From assembly GCA_050952465.1 (NCBI GenBank), contig JBMNKZ010000007.1, positions 496,001 through 560,000 on the forward strand: 64,000 nucleotides of DNA, written 5' to 3'. The number at the start of each line of letters is the position of its first letter. The stretch's first letter is position 1. Positions 63,974 through 64,000 of the stretch are shown here, in pieces. Origin of the DNA: DUPU01 sp050952465. GTDB taxonomy: Bacteria; Bacillota; Dehalobacteriia; Dehalobacteriales; Dehalobacteriaceae. The notes beneath the pieces were generated by a model. That model was given only the letters and a program-made list of their open reading frames with translations. It ran no database searches and was not told the origin of the DNA. A program made the translations under genes and the position numbers.

Positions 63974-64000
63974 TTGCATCATGTTGCTATTTCTACTGCC
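63974..64000 (+). CDS. Start of a further gene, truncated by the window edge
   Basis: TTG at 63974 is preceded by GAGGTGAT (63962-63969) at 4 nt. The first nine codons read MHHVAISTA. Too short to identify. Confidence 0.4.

Overview
The window looks like a chromosome segment of an anaerobic Bacillota of class Clostridia, probably a Peptococcaceae-type organism. The grounds are the low-to-moderate G+C, strong AGGAGG-type ribosome sites, many TTG/GTG starts, the SCIFF peptide with its radical SAM partner (a clostridial hallmark), SLH surface proteins, VanW and stalk-domain proteins, and class 1B-type dihydroorotate dehydrogenases. The genus assignment is inference.

Region 1 (1-17910) is a catabolic island on the + strand. 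It holds a GntR/FCD regulator with two copies of a 25-bp operator, an M20 hydrolase (broken), a PyrK-like/PyrD-like electron-transfer pair (PyrK-like frameshifted), an SsnA-type amidohydrolase, a TRAP transporter (DctP-DctQ-DctM), an asparaginase-family amidohydrolase, a fused [2Fe-2S]/molybdopterin hydroxylase split by an insertion sequence, its FAD subunit, a second PyrK/PyrD pair and an EamA exporter. The combination suggests import, hydroxylation or reduction, and hydrolysis of an N-heterocyclic compound (purine, pyrimidine or hydantoin-like). The substrate is unknown and several steps are now broken.

Region 2 (18000-31100) holds a secreted protein of unknown function next to an ABC-2 exporter and two-component system. 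It continues with ilvC, a 4-OT tautomerase, a VanW/stalk protein, a class III aminotransferase behind a structured 5' leader, a COG2509-like flavoprotein and purA.

Region 3 (31267-42870) starts with five tRNAs (Lys, Glu, Val, Asp, Gly). It then has the SCIFF ranthipeptide precursor scfA and its maturase scfB, a CcdA-like membrane protein, a LysM-G5-M23 peptidase, thioredoxin reductase, a CopZ-like chaperone, a small ferredoxin, an HExxH metalloprotein, a MITE-like element, murA, a WalJ-like metallo-hydrolase, htrA and rlmH.

Region 4 (42900-56240) is a cell-surface island on the - strand. It contains an SLH protein carrying a MACPF (perforin-like) domain, abutting an orphan 3' half of a cobalamin riboswitch, then a stalk-domain protein, a giant SLH/FN3 protein of about 2298 residues split by two one-base deletions, a lipoprotein, a small membrane protein and a third SLH protein. 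The SLH-MACPF protein and its neighbours are the strongest candidate for an undescribed system.

Region 5 (56400-64000) holds a sugar ABC solute-binding protein reduced to a pseudogene by six indels and an IS3-family insertion, a membrane-anchored LuxR-type sensor, a GT4 glycosyltransferase, a PHP phosphoesterase and the first codons of another gene.

Single-base indels are unusually common. Some genes have one homopolymer deletion (possibly sequencing error), while two have six indels each and are convincingly dead.
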